Assembly (NCBI GenBank): GCA_048772705.1
Contig: JBLWGC010000211.1
Coordinates: 42,795-106,794, forward strand
Length of the DNA: 64,000 nucleotides
Origin: Leidyana gryllorum EB-2025a
Lineage: Eukaryota; Apicomplexa
Direction of reading: 5' to 3'
Numbering within the stretch: the stretch's first letter is position 1; every line of letters begins with the position of its first letter. Positions 1 to 11,201 of this stretch are shown here, piece after piece. The notes beneath the pieces are model-generated. The model searched no databases. It worked only from the letters and a program-made list of their open reading frames with translations, and was not told where the DNA came from. The translations under genes were made by a program, and so were the position numbers.

Positions 1-187
1 TGATAGGGGTGTGCAAGGTGGCGAACGTTACCCAAACGTGCGCTCTGGATCCTGACGCCTTTGGAGCCAAAGTGGGGGCAATTGAGGTGGAAGCCTCAGT
101 CACAAAGAAACGACGTCTTCCACTTGAAAACCTAGTAGCTTTTCAATGATGCTTTTGGCCTAGTATTCATCTACACTCTTCGTGAGG
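1..187. other. 5' edge of window, no gene seen
   Basis: No open frame of useful length and no recognisable product lies here. It probably holds the upstream region of the first gene, and an upstream exon of that gene cannot be excluded. Confidence 0.4.
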
Positions 188-2097
188 ATGTGCACAGATG
201 CGCTTACCCTGAATCCCTCCCGAACTTCTCCGCCTCTAGTCCCTTCCTCTCCCCATCCCATCTCGCCTTCTCTATTGGAACAAGCTATCAATATCCATAC
301 TACCCAGACCCTGTCTGCGAGTCTTAACGTATTTATACAGTTGGCTGATAATATTGAGCGTCAGTGGCGGGAACAACCGGCTCGAGTCAACCCTCAGCTG
401 GGTGCCACTCTCGTCAAAAGCGTGTTACAGTTCAAGCAGCCAGGTGCCCTTTCATATTATGAGCTGTTGACGGACCTGACGTGGAAGTTTCAGGAGGTGA
501 GCGTGTAATTCAACACCTTTGACATTGTGTAACTTCAGCTGACCCCTTGCGACTTTCTCCGAAAGGCATACCCGTTGTTACAAGTGACAAGCAGCAATGC
601 CGACGACGATGGCGACAGAGAAATGGTCGCACAGCCGCCCCCAATACAACGGAAAGAGGCTATCAGAGGTTATCGGCGCACCGACTTGTATCGGTTGCGA
701 TTCTTGAGCCATCTCTTCGAGTTATTAGGCATCGAAGTTAACGATAATAAGGCTCCTGCGACCTCGAGAAGTTGTTCCACGACCCGGGAATTCACTAAAC
801 GCTTACAAGAGGTCATAGGCGAGCTTCAATTAGACCTGGAAACTGCACTCGTCGGAAGATGCTGGTCCTTCTCTACGTCACGAGGGAGCTTCAACGGAGC
901 GCAATACCGCTCTCTGACCACATCCTCGTCCCGCCTCCCCAAGAATAAGTCCCATCGAGGTACCGCTCGCCCAGACAAACAACCCCCCACCTGGGCACTC
1001 GAGGACTATTCGTCCCAGAATCCAAGCTTAGAGATACCGTCCGTCAATCAATCAGACTTGGCATCTGTCAGCCACAACCGCTCTGAGCAAACGCCCAGCA
1101 CTGCTGGTTCTTTGGAGCAAACTTGCGACAGTACGACTTATTGCGATTCGAGCCCTCCCGCTCCTGCAGATCCAATATCTCAGCTATTGGAGATGATATC
1201 AGCTCCAAGGGCCCCTCCCAATTATTCGCAAGAGGATATTGGGCGAGAGTCCGGGCACCACTGGTTAGAAGTCCTCCCCGGTCTCTGGTGAGCCTATCTG
1301 TCTGGCCGACCTTACATTTGTGTGCATAGGTTGGTGGCCCACGACGAGTACGTTCTTGACTATGATGTTCAACCTCGCTGTGGCGGCCGATTCATCACGC
1401 ATGGTGAGTCCTATCGCGACGAGCATTCCTCAGCGGCGCGGCAGAGGGACCGAAGCAATGCCGCAACCCCCAACCGAATGCCCCGTGCTGTGCCGCTGGA
1501 GAATGAATGCCCGTCGATTCAGCTTGACAGCAGACTCATTGTGTGTTATTCCTTTGGCAGTCCTCAATTGTACGTATAAGGTTCCCGTGGTCGTGCCTCA
1601 CACAGACAGGGCCAGGCATGATATGGTCATGAAGGAGGGCTGTAGACCCAGGACCGCCGCCGCTAGACTGCTGCGTGGGTGTCTTTTCATCACGCAGTCC
1701 ATGATCTACGGCGGTAATCTTGCCCTTCCGTTCAGACCTAATAGTGCTGATTCTACTCTGTAAGTCTTTGTTCGCCATTTCACCACATATCATGTGTGTG
1801 TTGTGTGTGTGCAGAGTGTATCTCACGCTAGTCAGCTACCTGATGCTGTCTCTCGCCTTGCCTGTAGAACGAGCTCTGGGTTTAGCGGAGGGCTTTCTCA
1901 CTGGTTCGAGAGGAGTGGCCAAAGCCGTGCAGAAGCCAGGTCAGACACACTTGGCTCAGCTGTATGCGCTGGCTAGGCTTCTGAGCCGTGCAGGTGCTTC
2001 CGCTCCTACTTCTTCGGTCCGTGAGGAAGACGAAGAGGACGAGGTAACAACGTGTGCGACGTATCCTTCGGGCGGCCTACTAGAGTCCGGAAAGTGA
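188..2097 (+). CDS. Unrecognised protein, five exons (~576 aa)
   Basis: No family recognised. Exons 188-496, 539-1287, 1330-1569, 1610-1759 and 1815-2097 join with GT-AG ends and matching phase, and the sum is a multiple of three. The first ATG of the frame is at 188, although an earlier exon could exist. The N-terminal ~130 residues look helical and folded. Residues ~170-340 are Ser/Pro-rich and probably disordered. The third exon has a short Cys-containing stretch (PRCGGRF and later LIVCYSFGS) faintly like a CSL zinc finger, but the full cysteine set is missing, so I do not call it one. The last exon has a hydrophobic segment (LTLVSYLMLSLALPV) and an acidic tail. Its 3' end overlaps the opposite-strand gene by about 92 bp. 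Confidence 0.6.
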
Positions 2098-3896
2098 CTC
2101 GAAGGATCAGATCTCGCCCAGTCCGAGCGTTTTGGAGGATGCTCCGCAGCTGCGCGTTCGCTGAGGGCTCCTGCAATCGGATGTAGCGCGAGAAGGCAAA
2201 CACGGCGTCCTGCTGGACGGAGCTGAACGTGTCCCATTTATACGTTTCCGGGGCTACATGAATAATAAAGATTATCCACCAAGAAAGGTTCTCCCCTCAA
2301 TGCTGCTTACCATCACTCAAGTCGTCCCTCACAATGCTCAGGCTGACCCCCGAATGGCCAATATACGGTGCCGTTCCGAGTGTGTTCAAATCCACGCAGC
2401 GTAGGTAGACTGCGACGAAGTCGCCCCCGTTGTTAATTCTTTTTGCGGCTTCCCCCCCGACCCTCATCGCTTCAATCCTTTTGGCGGGTTCGCACTCCAG
2501 TTGGAACTTCAACTCCAAGCCCGTTCCATCCCAGATCTCGTATACAGAACCGAACTGTGGACTGACAATGGCCGTAGGTCGGCGGCCCGGAATGCCTGTT
2601 TAGGAGTTAGTGCTCACGACGATCATTTCCCGCTTTACCTTTATTCTTGGCCAAAGCCCTCAAATACTCAAATTCAAAGATCCTCCATCTGACCGTCAAA
2701 CTCAGCATGTACGCTCCGGGTTCCATGAACTTTAGCTCGGACGACTCGGCGATGAGTACCCTCTTATCCTGCCCCAAAGTGGGTTCTGGGCACCCCACTG
2801 GACCCGTTTGGCACGGCGGTTGTGACAGGAAACAAGAATTCAGTGATTGAGAAGGCGAACACATTCCTACAAGTTTGTCAGGATTCTGCTGCTGCTGCTG
2901 TTGCTGTTGCTGCTGTTGCTGCGGTAATCTCGGTGGTGGGGGTGGTGGTAACTGAGCCCTCTCGAGCGTTGGCAGAGCTCTCGTAGTCTCAACTACTGCT
3001 GTTCTCTGAACGGCTTCAGGCTGGGGAGGGTCTGCAGGAGGGTCAGCTGCCTTGTGCGCCACATCTATCGAAGTTTGGGTGCTCGCATCGGCCAACTCCA
3101 TCAGCGCACCCCCCCCTCTGTTGTCCTCTGGACTGGCTGGCCGCGCCGTGGGGGGCAGCTGGAAGGAGAAGAGCTGTTCACTGTCTGGGAACAGAGTGCC
3201 AACACTCAACGGGCAGTTGTCAGCCTTGTTGGGCGGGGGCGGCTGCGACATAGAACGTTGTCCGCCCAGAACTCGTCGGCCACCCAGAACTCCGCCGCCT
3301 CCTCTCCGCTTGTTCGAGCCGAGAGGGGGATAATTCGATGCCATCGGATTGAATTTGTTCACCAATCTCCACAGTGTGTCAGTGAGGGAGCGCGTAGCCC
3401 GAGTTTCCCGTCCCTCTTGAGCGGTCGCCCTCCTTCCTCTTTCCCTCAGTTTCCGCGTGTTATTTTGGACCAACACACTGTAATCACTGCTGCTCCTGGA
3501 ACGCAATGAGGAGGAGGTGCTGGATGACCGCCGATGTAGTCGCCGTGAGTCCCGTTTGTCTTGTCGGGCTTGCCGCCGTCGTGGTTGTCGTGCATATCGG
3601 GGGGCTCGAGGGGCCGGAGTAGTGTAATTGGGGCCGGGCCACGCCGCACACAAAGCGGCTGCAGACGGAGAGAAGGGTGCCGTCTGCTGTGGCACGAGGG
3701 GCACTGGCGTACCCCAGTTGGGCCATCTGGGACTGGGAAGCTGTGACGGCGAGGAGCAGCAGGAGCAGGAACACGAGCAGTCGTCGCTACCACTGAGTGA
3801 CGAGGACGAAGGTGGTGAGCCCGATGACATTGGCCGCAGCTGTGAGGGGGGCGGAGACATTCCCCGATAGAATGTGCGAGGAATTGGGCCCTGCAT
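2006..3896 (-). CDS. Unrecognised low-complexity protein with polyQ and a folded C-terminus (~603 aa)
   Basis: No family recognised. Exons 3896-2618, 2595-2311 and 2253-2006 sum to a multiple of three. The first ~330 residues are disordered: Ser/Arg-rich stretches (RS-like), poly-Pro, and a glutamine run encoded by CAG/CAA repeats near 2887-2922. The last ~200 residues look globular, beginning near ELKFMEPGAYMLSLTVRW and continuing through FGSVYEIWDGTGLELKF and VFAFSRYIRL, suggesting a beta-rich domain. The first intron is only 22 nt if correct. Neither neighbour explains its role. The ATG at 3896 is followed by MQGPIPRTFYRG, and 64 bp separates it from the BMS1 stop. The C-terminal end overlaps the convergent gene at 188-2097. 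Confidence 0.6.
2596..2617 (-). other. Candidate 22-nt intron
   Basis: The sequence reads gtgagcactaactcctaaacag on the minus strand: a GTGAGC donor, a CTAAC branch-like core and an AG acceptor. Removing exactly 22 nt keeps frame between two well-behaved coding stretches. Longer acceptors at 56 and 63 nt break the frame. Confidence 0.5.
2887..2922. repeat. CAG/CAA-type triplet repeat coding polyQ
   Basis: Imperfect trinucleotide repeat (ctg and ttg on the plus strand) coding a run of about twelve glutamines on the minus strand, followed by poly-Pro. Confidence 0.9.
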
Positions 3897-3960
3897 CGCC
3901 TTAGTGCTCTCAAAGGTGCACCTTCCCGAGATGAGATTTGGCTATTGGGTGCCACACCTC

Positions 3961-6900
3961 TCACTCGAGTCGTAATCGACGGCGTTTGCGCGCTTCGTCT
4001 TTACCTTTTTTAGCGTATGACCGTTTCCTCTCCAACTTGGTGGCCGCAGCTTTGATCTTGTCCACCCGCTCCTGCTCCTTGGCTTTCTTTTGCGCGACCG
4101 CTTTGCTCTTCTCCTTCATTAGTGCCAACTTTTCACGTTTCTGAACAGCAGCTCGTTTCACTAATGCTGCCACGTGTTCTTCCTGAGCCGTTAGAGTGGG
4201 TGCTAACAGCCGGTGCTCTTCGCGTTGGTCGGCAGTGGCCTTGGGCAATAACTTCGGAATCGACTTGAAGGGCAACGCTTTGACCAAAGAGGCGGGCAAC
4301 CGCATCGGCTTTGTCTTGACCTCCGGATGTTCCGGTTTGGCGCCATATTCACCCATCTTTGACGATGGCGGTGGGAGTTGAAGATCTGAGAGCAGTATGA
4401 CACATAAAAAAAGTGCGCGACACACATACCTTTGCGAACTTCCATGAATGTTCGGAGACGGTCCCACGACTTGATGTCCAGCATTGGATTACAGAACGGC
4501 TCTAAGGGTACTTTATACCACGTCTTGCAGATAATGACGTCACTGCGACGAATAGGAGCCTCGAAAGCAGCTCGGAATTCCCCCTCGTAACCGCGGGCCT
4601 TCTTGATGATACCGCGAATACCAGATTGGGTCTGGATAGAGACGCCTTGAACTTTGCTGACTTCAAGATCGGATGTGAACATATTCTTGACGAACGCTGT
4701 GTTCTTCTTCACCTCACTGACTTGGCCAACGAACTTCAGTTTCTTCATAATCTTCGGGTTCGGGGTGTTCTCCAAAACCGTTCCGGTCAAGGAGATCCTA
4801 AAGTCTGCCAGCTTTTTGTTGCCGTGTTTTATGGCCAACACGCCAGCACCCGGAGGAGTGTTGAACCCGTGAATGAAGGTCAAGCAATGCATGTGTTCCG
4901 GTGTATACTTCAGATAGCGGATTCGTACATCGTTACGATCTTCCATTGCAAAGTAGGGTAACGACTGATACCGCCGCCATCCAATACTGAAAGTCAACGG
5001 TTCCGTACTTTTGAGAACACGCTGATTGTACCGATGCTTCTTCACACGACAGTTCAGATAAGTCAGTGTCCGTTCACCTGCCAAGACGCCACCCAAGACC
5101 ACAGGACGGCTTCCGTCGAACTTGGTGACTTCTTCAACCCATTCCTCCGGCAGTCCTCTGATAACGATACGGACGAACGTCCCTATGGGAATATCGCTCG
5201 ATCCCGAAAACTGTCCCATTACTCCCTCAACATCTTCTTTGCGTAACTTGGCTTCCGCCTGTTCTTTCTTCCGTTGCTCAAACATTTGCTTTTGGTATTC
5301 CTCAATACTGTCCGGTAACTCCAATACCTCCTTCTCCTCCGTCGTCATACCTGCGTCCCAACCTCCGGTGATGAAGAAGATGGATCGGAGCGTTCGCAAC
5401 CGCTTTATCGGGAACATTCGAAGACGCTCTTTGTCACGTATAACATCGGTTCTGCCTTCGTCGTTATCATCTGACGGCGCCGGCAGACCTTTGACCAAAG
5501 AGTAACGGAACGCATTGGATGGTTTAGTGAGGTCCGGGAGATCGGCATCGAGCCGATCGGAGACACCAGGAGTGTCGTCTTCCTCGTCAAAGAGATCCTC
5601 AGCTTTGGCTGTGGCACCCATCAAACTCTTTCCTGATGACATTATCTCATTGAATATCATCAGATCAATCGTTTTCAGACGTTTCGGGGTATAGATGGCC
5701 TCTTGCCAATTCAACCTCCATTCCCTCGGGAGCTCCTCTTCGGCGGCCTCGGCAGCAGCAGCAGCCCGGCGTGAGACCCGATCGAGGGTCTTTGAGATCC
5801 GACTCACAGATCCCGACATTTTTTCGCTGTCTGTTGTGCGCCGCCCCCTCCTCGATGACGTCTCGTCTTCCCCATCCGAAGAAGCTGTCGTCTCGGGCTC
5901 TTCATCACTGGAGGAGGAGTTATTATCCTCCAGGGCGATTTTCCGCCCGGCTGCTCCATGATCTTCTTGATCAAAGTCTGTCACGGCCAGTCGCGCCCAG
6001 TCATCGTCCGAGAGCTCATCGTCCTGATCCAACAGAGCCTCGCGCTCTTTGGTTGCGTCCTGAGAGGCTCCTTTCCATATTCTCACAGTGGTCTTCTGCA
6101 CCTGTTGCTCCAGCGCGTCTTCGGCTCGGTGTAAAACCCGCATTTTACGCACAGCGTCAGTCATACTGTCCTCACCCTCAGCCTCAGGTGTCTCCCCACC
6201 GTCGTCAGAATCATTGTCATCAGAGTCCTCCCCGGCTGGGGGAGCCTCACTCTCCTCGTCAGAGGTGTCCCAATCCGTGTCTGAGCCTGAGGCCTCCGCC
6301 GCCTCGACAGCACCGGCGTCGTCCTCGGCCGGTTCCGCGTCAGAGGCACCGTCGTTCCCGTCGCGGTTTTCGAGGGCGGCGGCCGGAGTGAAGGCAGCCC
6401 GGTTGGACGGCAGCTTGATATATATGCTCGCCCCCTCCACTTGCAGATTGCCCACGTCACACAGAGGCGCGTATAGAACGCGCTCGTTCTGCTTGAGGCG
6501 TTTGGGGCCGGGTTCCACCAATTTGCGACTCCCAGACTCGGGTAAGGGACACGGGTCGGGAATGACGTCCACAGTCTCAATCTCAAAGTCTCCAGCACCT
6601 GGGATGTGAATTCTCTGGTTTCCGTGTAAGCGAGTGCCGCGCACATAGCCCGAAAAGGCCATAGCGCGAGTGCCCTCCATGTCTTTATCTCCATTGTAAG
6701 CTTCAAGCTCGATAGCCAGAGGCAGGAGATAGGGATGCTGAGACCGCCAAACGAGCGGTTGGTAGCGTTGGACAGCAATGAAGCGACTCAGATTGAGAAC
6801 TTCGCGCTTAAGATACCTCTTCCCTTTCAACCCGGTAAGGAAGAAGAGTTTGGCTCCGTCATAAACTTCAGTCCAGAAGCGATGTTTGAGAGTCTTCTTG

Positions 6901-7515
6901 AGCTTTTTGCACGCCTTGTTGTCTTTGAAAGCGTCGAGCTTCGACAGTACGCCCAGAACGCGTGGAAACCCGTGGGTTTGCATAATATTGAGAAACTCAA
7001 ACGTATCCATCTCGAGCCCTTTGGTGGCATCAACCATCAGGATGGCCAAATCAGCAATCTTGGCCAAGTCAAGGAGGGCCCCAATGTCATTGGGCGCCTC
7101 CACAAAGGTCAATCGACGACTTTTTGATACCACTGTGGTCACAGGACCCGCCAAACTCGTTATCGTCTGTTTGGTATAATGCTTAATCAACGATTTGATT
7201 AGCGTCGATTTTCCGACCCCTGGGGGACCTTGGACCACAACAATATACGGGGGAGCGTCTACTAAGGGCGTTTTATCCACAACGCGCTCATATTTCTCTC
7301 GCTTCTCAGCAATCTCAGCCGCCCGCTGGTTCTTCTTTTGCGCCGAACGCCAACCTCCCGAGAACGTGAAAGCCTAGAAAACTGTAATATGGTCCAGACC
7401 GCAACCCACCTACCTTGTGATTGGGCTTTGAGACATTCTGCTTAGCCTTCTTCTTATTAACCTTGGCTCCTGACTTCTGCGCCCGGTGAGCCTTCTGGCG
7501 AGGCTGGCCTTCCAT
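3961..7515 (-). CDS. BMS1: Ribosome biogenesis GTPase BMS1
   Basis: BMS1 is the nucleolar GTPase that binds Rcl1 and acts in early 40S (SSU processome) maturation. Exons 7515-7414, 7373-4430 and 4385-3961 give about 1156 aa, near the usual length. The short first exon carries the family's basic N-terminus (KAHRAQKSGAKVNKKKAK). Next come the P-loop GPPGVGKST, further G-domain motifs, a long acidic middle region (~residues 330-560), the AARP2CN/BMS1-TSR1 C-terminal domain (FIHGFNTPPGAGVLAI, then GIRGIIKKARGYEGEFRAAFE) and a Lys/Arg-rich tail. Start chosen at 7515 because it fits the family; an upstream in-frame extension runs into the neighbouring promoter. It is transcribed divergently from Rab1 with only 35 bp between start codons. 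Both introns are short (40 and 44 nt). Confidence 0.95.
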
Positions 7516-7550
7516 CAGCACAGCCCGTAAATTTTTCAACCACCTGACAA
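7516..7550. promoter_or_regulatory. 35-bp divergent BMS1/Rab1 spacer
   Basis: All sequence between the two opposite start codons. It must hold both 5'UTRs, or transcription must start inside the partner gene. No TATA-like box is obvious. Confidence 0.5.
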
Positions 7551-8507
7551 ATGGCCGCCCCCGCCGCGCGTGACTAGTGAGTGAACCGATGCCGTTCCGA
7601 GTGTTCGATGCCTTCTCAGCAATCATTTGCTGAAGCTAGTCCTGATTGGAGACACTGGAGTGGGGAAGTCATGTTTGCTGCTCCGTTTCGCAGTAAGATC
7701 TCCCACGTTGTCGCCCACTCCCATCTTTCCTATCAGGACGACACTTTCACTGACAGCTATATAAGCACTATCGGTGTTGACTTCGTAAGAACACTTTCAC
7801 TTTCAATGATTCTGGTGACTTTACAGAGATTCCGTACCATAGATATTGATGGAGAGATTATCAAGCTGCAAATCGTGAGTCGCTCGCTACAGCACACACA
7901 TTACTGCACACACGCAAACTACATCGCAGTGGGATACAGCCGGTCAAGAACGATTCCGAACTATCACTTCAGCGTACTACCGCGGGGCTCATGGAATTGT
8001 TATAGTGTATGACTGTACCAATGAGGTAAATTTCATTGAGCACTGTTTGGCAGTGAGGCGCGCGTCGTTGTCCAACGCCCCCCTGCCCTGCCCTGTTTCG
8101 TGGCTGAAAATGGAATTTCACTCGTCGCAGGAGAGCTTCAACAATGTGGATGCTTGGGTTGCGGAGGTGCAGAACCACGCTGATGAAGCTACCCCGAAGA
8201 TTTTGGTTGGCTGCAAGTCTGATTTGGCTGATGCGCGAGATGTTACAACGGCTGATGCTGAACGGAAAGCCAAGGAACTCGGAGTAGAGTTCGTGGAAAC
8301 ATCAGCTAAGGATGCAACCAATATTCAGGAGCCGTTTGTCCGAATCGCTCAAACGATCTTGAAGCGTTTGTAAGTTGGCATGAATATACATCTACCATTG
8401 GATTGATTATTAATAGGGAGGAACAAGCACCTCAAGCACCGAGCAATCGGCTAAATATTGATGATCAAGCGTCCGACTGGAGCAGTATATTCGGCGGCTG
8501 CTGTTAG
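7551..8507 (+). CDS. RAB1: Rab1/Ypt1 small GTPase, seven exons (206 aa)
   Basis: Rab1 controls ER-to-Golgi vesicle tethering. Exons are 7551-7576, 7620-7692, 7737-7784, 7827-7874, 7930-8025, 8131-8369 and 8417-8507, all in phase. The 26-nt first exon gives MAAPAARDY, which joins to [10 protein letters not shown], the classic Rab1 start. Motifs: G1 GDTGVGKS, Rab1 effector loop [17 protein letters not shown]3 WDTAGQE, RabSF segments [11 protein letters not shown] and [10 protein letters not shown]5 ETSAKD, and a C-terminal double cysteine (GGCC) for geranylgeranylation. The G4 motif is GCKSD where NKxD is expected, so the usual Asn is Cys. Rab1 is otherwise very conserved, so this deviation is notable. 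Introns are 42-105 nt. The stop lies 22 bp from the convergent helicase stop. Confidence 0.95.
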
Positions 8508-8529
8508 TTTGAGCTAGCTAAATCTTGTG

Positions 8530-11160
8530 TCACGTTGGAACTTTGTTGTCGTCTTTGTCTTCTTCACAACCTCCCACATGCTGCTGCTGCTTATTATTGT
8601 TATCTTCAGCATCGCCGTGTTGCAGATGAACAATTTGCGCACTGTCTTCGCAAGGATCATTTTCCTGATGATCGTTAGGCCCCCCGTCACCCCAAAGGCT
8701 TTCTTGCGGCGTTTCTCCGAAGTCCCAGTCATCTGAACCGCTGTCATCGGCCGCTTTGGGTGTCTCCACCGCACCCTTCTTTGCTGCGTCGTTGCCCTCC
8801 TCACCAAATTCTCCTTTATCCAGATCCGGGCTCTTGGGCGGCCACTCCTCGTCCCCTGTTTGAAATGCAGGCGCAGTTGTTGCACCAGGGGCGAAGGTCT
8901 CTGGGTCCCGGAATTGGTCCGCAGTGTCTGTTGGCCAACTCTCCCGCCTTTCACTGGTGATTGAAGGAGCTGCGGCCTCCTCCGGAGGCGGCGGGTCAGG
9001 TTTATATCGCGCGGCGCGCAGCTCCTCGGGGATTTCCACCCCGGAGGCTGTCAGCACTCTTTCGAGCGCGTCCAGACGAGATACAAACTCTTCCCCAGCG
9101 ACCAAAAGGGTCAGAGCAATACCTGTGGGACGCTTTAAAAGCAGCCAACTCGTGTGTGTGTGTCACCTACCATTGGCTCCAGCACGGCCCGTGCGGCCAC
9201 ATTGATTGACATAATCTGACATTTCGCGAGGTACTCCATAGTTCACCACCGCATACACCCGCTTGAAGTCGATACCACGACCCAGCAGATTGGTTGATAT
9301 AAGTATATTTATTAGTCCCTTTTCGAACTTCCTCATGACCTGACAGATAATGTCAAGAAGGCTCGACAGCGGCGGCGGCTGCCTACTCACCTGCTCTCTC
9401 TCGTCTTGACGCTGCTCACCGTGGATGAGTGCGCAAAGGTGGTTCGGTAACTCTCTCTTGAGAGCCTCTTCGACGACAAAGAGGTCTAAGGGTGAGTGAG
9501 TCTCTCGTCCCTGGACGAAAGTAAGATTGGGTGCTCACCTGCTCGAAATGTTGTGAAGACAATGACGCGGTACTCGGGAATCGGTCTCAGGAAGTCGATG
9601 AGTGCTGTGAGTCTGTCCTCTTTTCTGTTGACAGTGATGAAACGATGTTCAATGGTCTCGATAGTGTGCGCTTCTTCGGTCCCAATCGTCATTCGAATCG
9701 GAGGAGTGTCGAAGAGGTGGTGCGAGAGGCTGTTGACCTCCGGATTCCAGGTGGCCGTCCACAGAAGTGTTTGACGATCGGGCCGAATATGTCTGCCAAT
9801 GCGCAATAGATCTCTGTGGAATCCGCGGTCCAGCAGTCGATCAGCTTCATCGATTACAAAGTATGTCACATCGCACAGCTCGACCTTTCCCTTCTGCAAG
9901 ACTGGATGGGAGAGGAATTGGCAAAAATGACTCACCGAGACAAAGTCCAATAGCCGGCCTGGTGCGGCGATAAGAACGTGACACTTGGCTTGATTGAATG
10001 CATCTTCGACCACCATACGGTTCCCCTGTCCTCCGATGAGAAGAATTGATTTGTAGCCGAGAAGGTCTAAGAACTCATTGGCTTCAGTCTGAATTTGAGT
10101 ACATAATTCTCGAGTGGGAGCGAGTATTAGTGCTCGAGGCCTCTTCGGCTTAATTGGCAACAATTCTTCGTTGGCCTCCAAGTGGGACAAGAGAGGCACG
10201 ACATAAGTCAAAGTCTTTCCCGTGCCGGTTTCCCCGACGGCTATCAGGTTGTGACCTGAACAGACTATAGGCCATCCTTGCGCCTGGATACTCGTGGGAG
10301 CTCCGAACTTTCCCTGTAGTTTCTCGGTGACATCGGTTCTGAACCCCGCGACATCGAACACCACACACGGGTTCGGGGGGTCAACTGCGGACAGAGTATA
10401 CAATCAACAGCAGTTTCCTACGAGTGAACTCACCCGCAAATGGGCCGTCCAACTTGACTTTATAGCGTTCGCGCATCGCCTCTGCCTCCGCAGGAGCCAT
10501 TGCAGCCACTGCTGGTGCTGGACGGTGAGTGTCCCTCACAAAGGGGGCGAACTGAGAACTATCCAATACGGGCATTGCTGCGAGAGCCCAGGGTTTGGGT
10601 GACCGGTTTCTGCGGGTCGCGTTGGCATCATAGGGCTTCTCTCCATAGCGAACCCGCGGCTCTGGCAGATGATATACGGGGCGGGGCGGGGCCGCCAGGC
10701 CGTAGTGCATTGGCATTTGAGGTGGGCCTGGAGGCCCATGATAATGAGAGTAGCGCCCGCCTGGTTGCGGGAAGGCGGACACTGGGGCTGCTGAGTAGTA
10801 GGCGGAGGAGGGACGGTGCAGATAAGGACTCATCGACCGTGAGTGGACCCAGTGTTCGGGTGGAACGCGACCATGCTGCTGCTGTTGCGGCGGCGGATAC
10901 ATACTACGATAATGAGGGGGCGGCAAATACGGAGGGGGAGGATACTCAGTTGCTGGGGGGTGGTAGGAGGGCCGTCCCCCCCAGCCTTCATGATACTCGT
11001 CTGGTCCCCACCCAGGTTCTGCTCGCCTGGAAGGCCTCTCGCGTGGTTGCGAACGAGAGCGGCGGGTGCGTCTCCGTCTCCTTTCCGGATAGGGGGAGCT
11101 ACTGGAGTCGGAAGAACTTTCGTAGTCGTGGGAACTCCGGCCCCGCACCCTCCTAGCCAT
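8530..11160 (-). CDS. DEAD-box RNA helicase, DBP2/DDX5-like, with long RS/Pro N-terminus (~795 aa)
   Basis: ATP-dependent RNA helicase. Exons 11160-10434, 10384-9936, 9893-9539, 9485-9391, 9339-9171 and 9122-8530 sum to a multiple of three. Residues 1-220 are Arg/Ser then Pro/Tyr-rich and probably disordered. The core shows a Q-motif region (GAPTSIQAQGWP), motif I GETGTGKT, Ia APTREL, Ib GGQ, motif II VIDEADRLLDRGF, motif III as WTATW and motif V GRGID. Motif VI reads NQCGRTGR where the family has HRxGRTGR, so the leading His-Arg is Asn-Gln. Motif III TAT replaces SAT. The C-terminal ~190 residues are acidic and His/Gln-rich. A 42-nt intron (9894-9935) is in frame and free of stops, so it could be missed or retained. 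It diverges from the MFS gene with 41 bp between starts. Confidence 0.9.
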
Positions 11161-11201
11161 CGTGTTGTTGTTCTTCTTGGGGAAGAGCGCCCGAAAAAGG
11201 C

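Noticed and set aside
1322-1579. CSL zinc finger (DPH3/DPH4-type) in the first gene
   Set aside because: A faint similarity only; just two of the needed cysteines are present and no J domain lies upstream.
5771-6391. Long plus-strand frames opposite BMS1
   Set aside because: Shadow frames of the acidic BMS1 middle region; Arg/Pro-rich because they mirror Glu/Asp codons.
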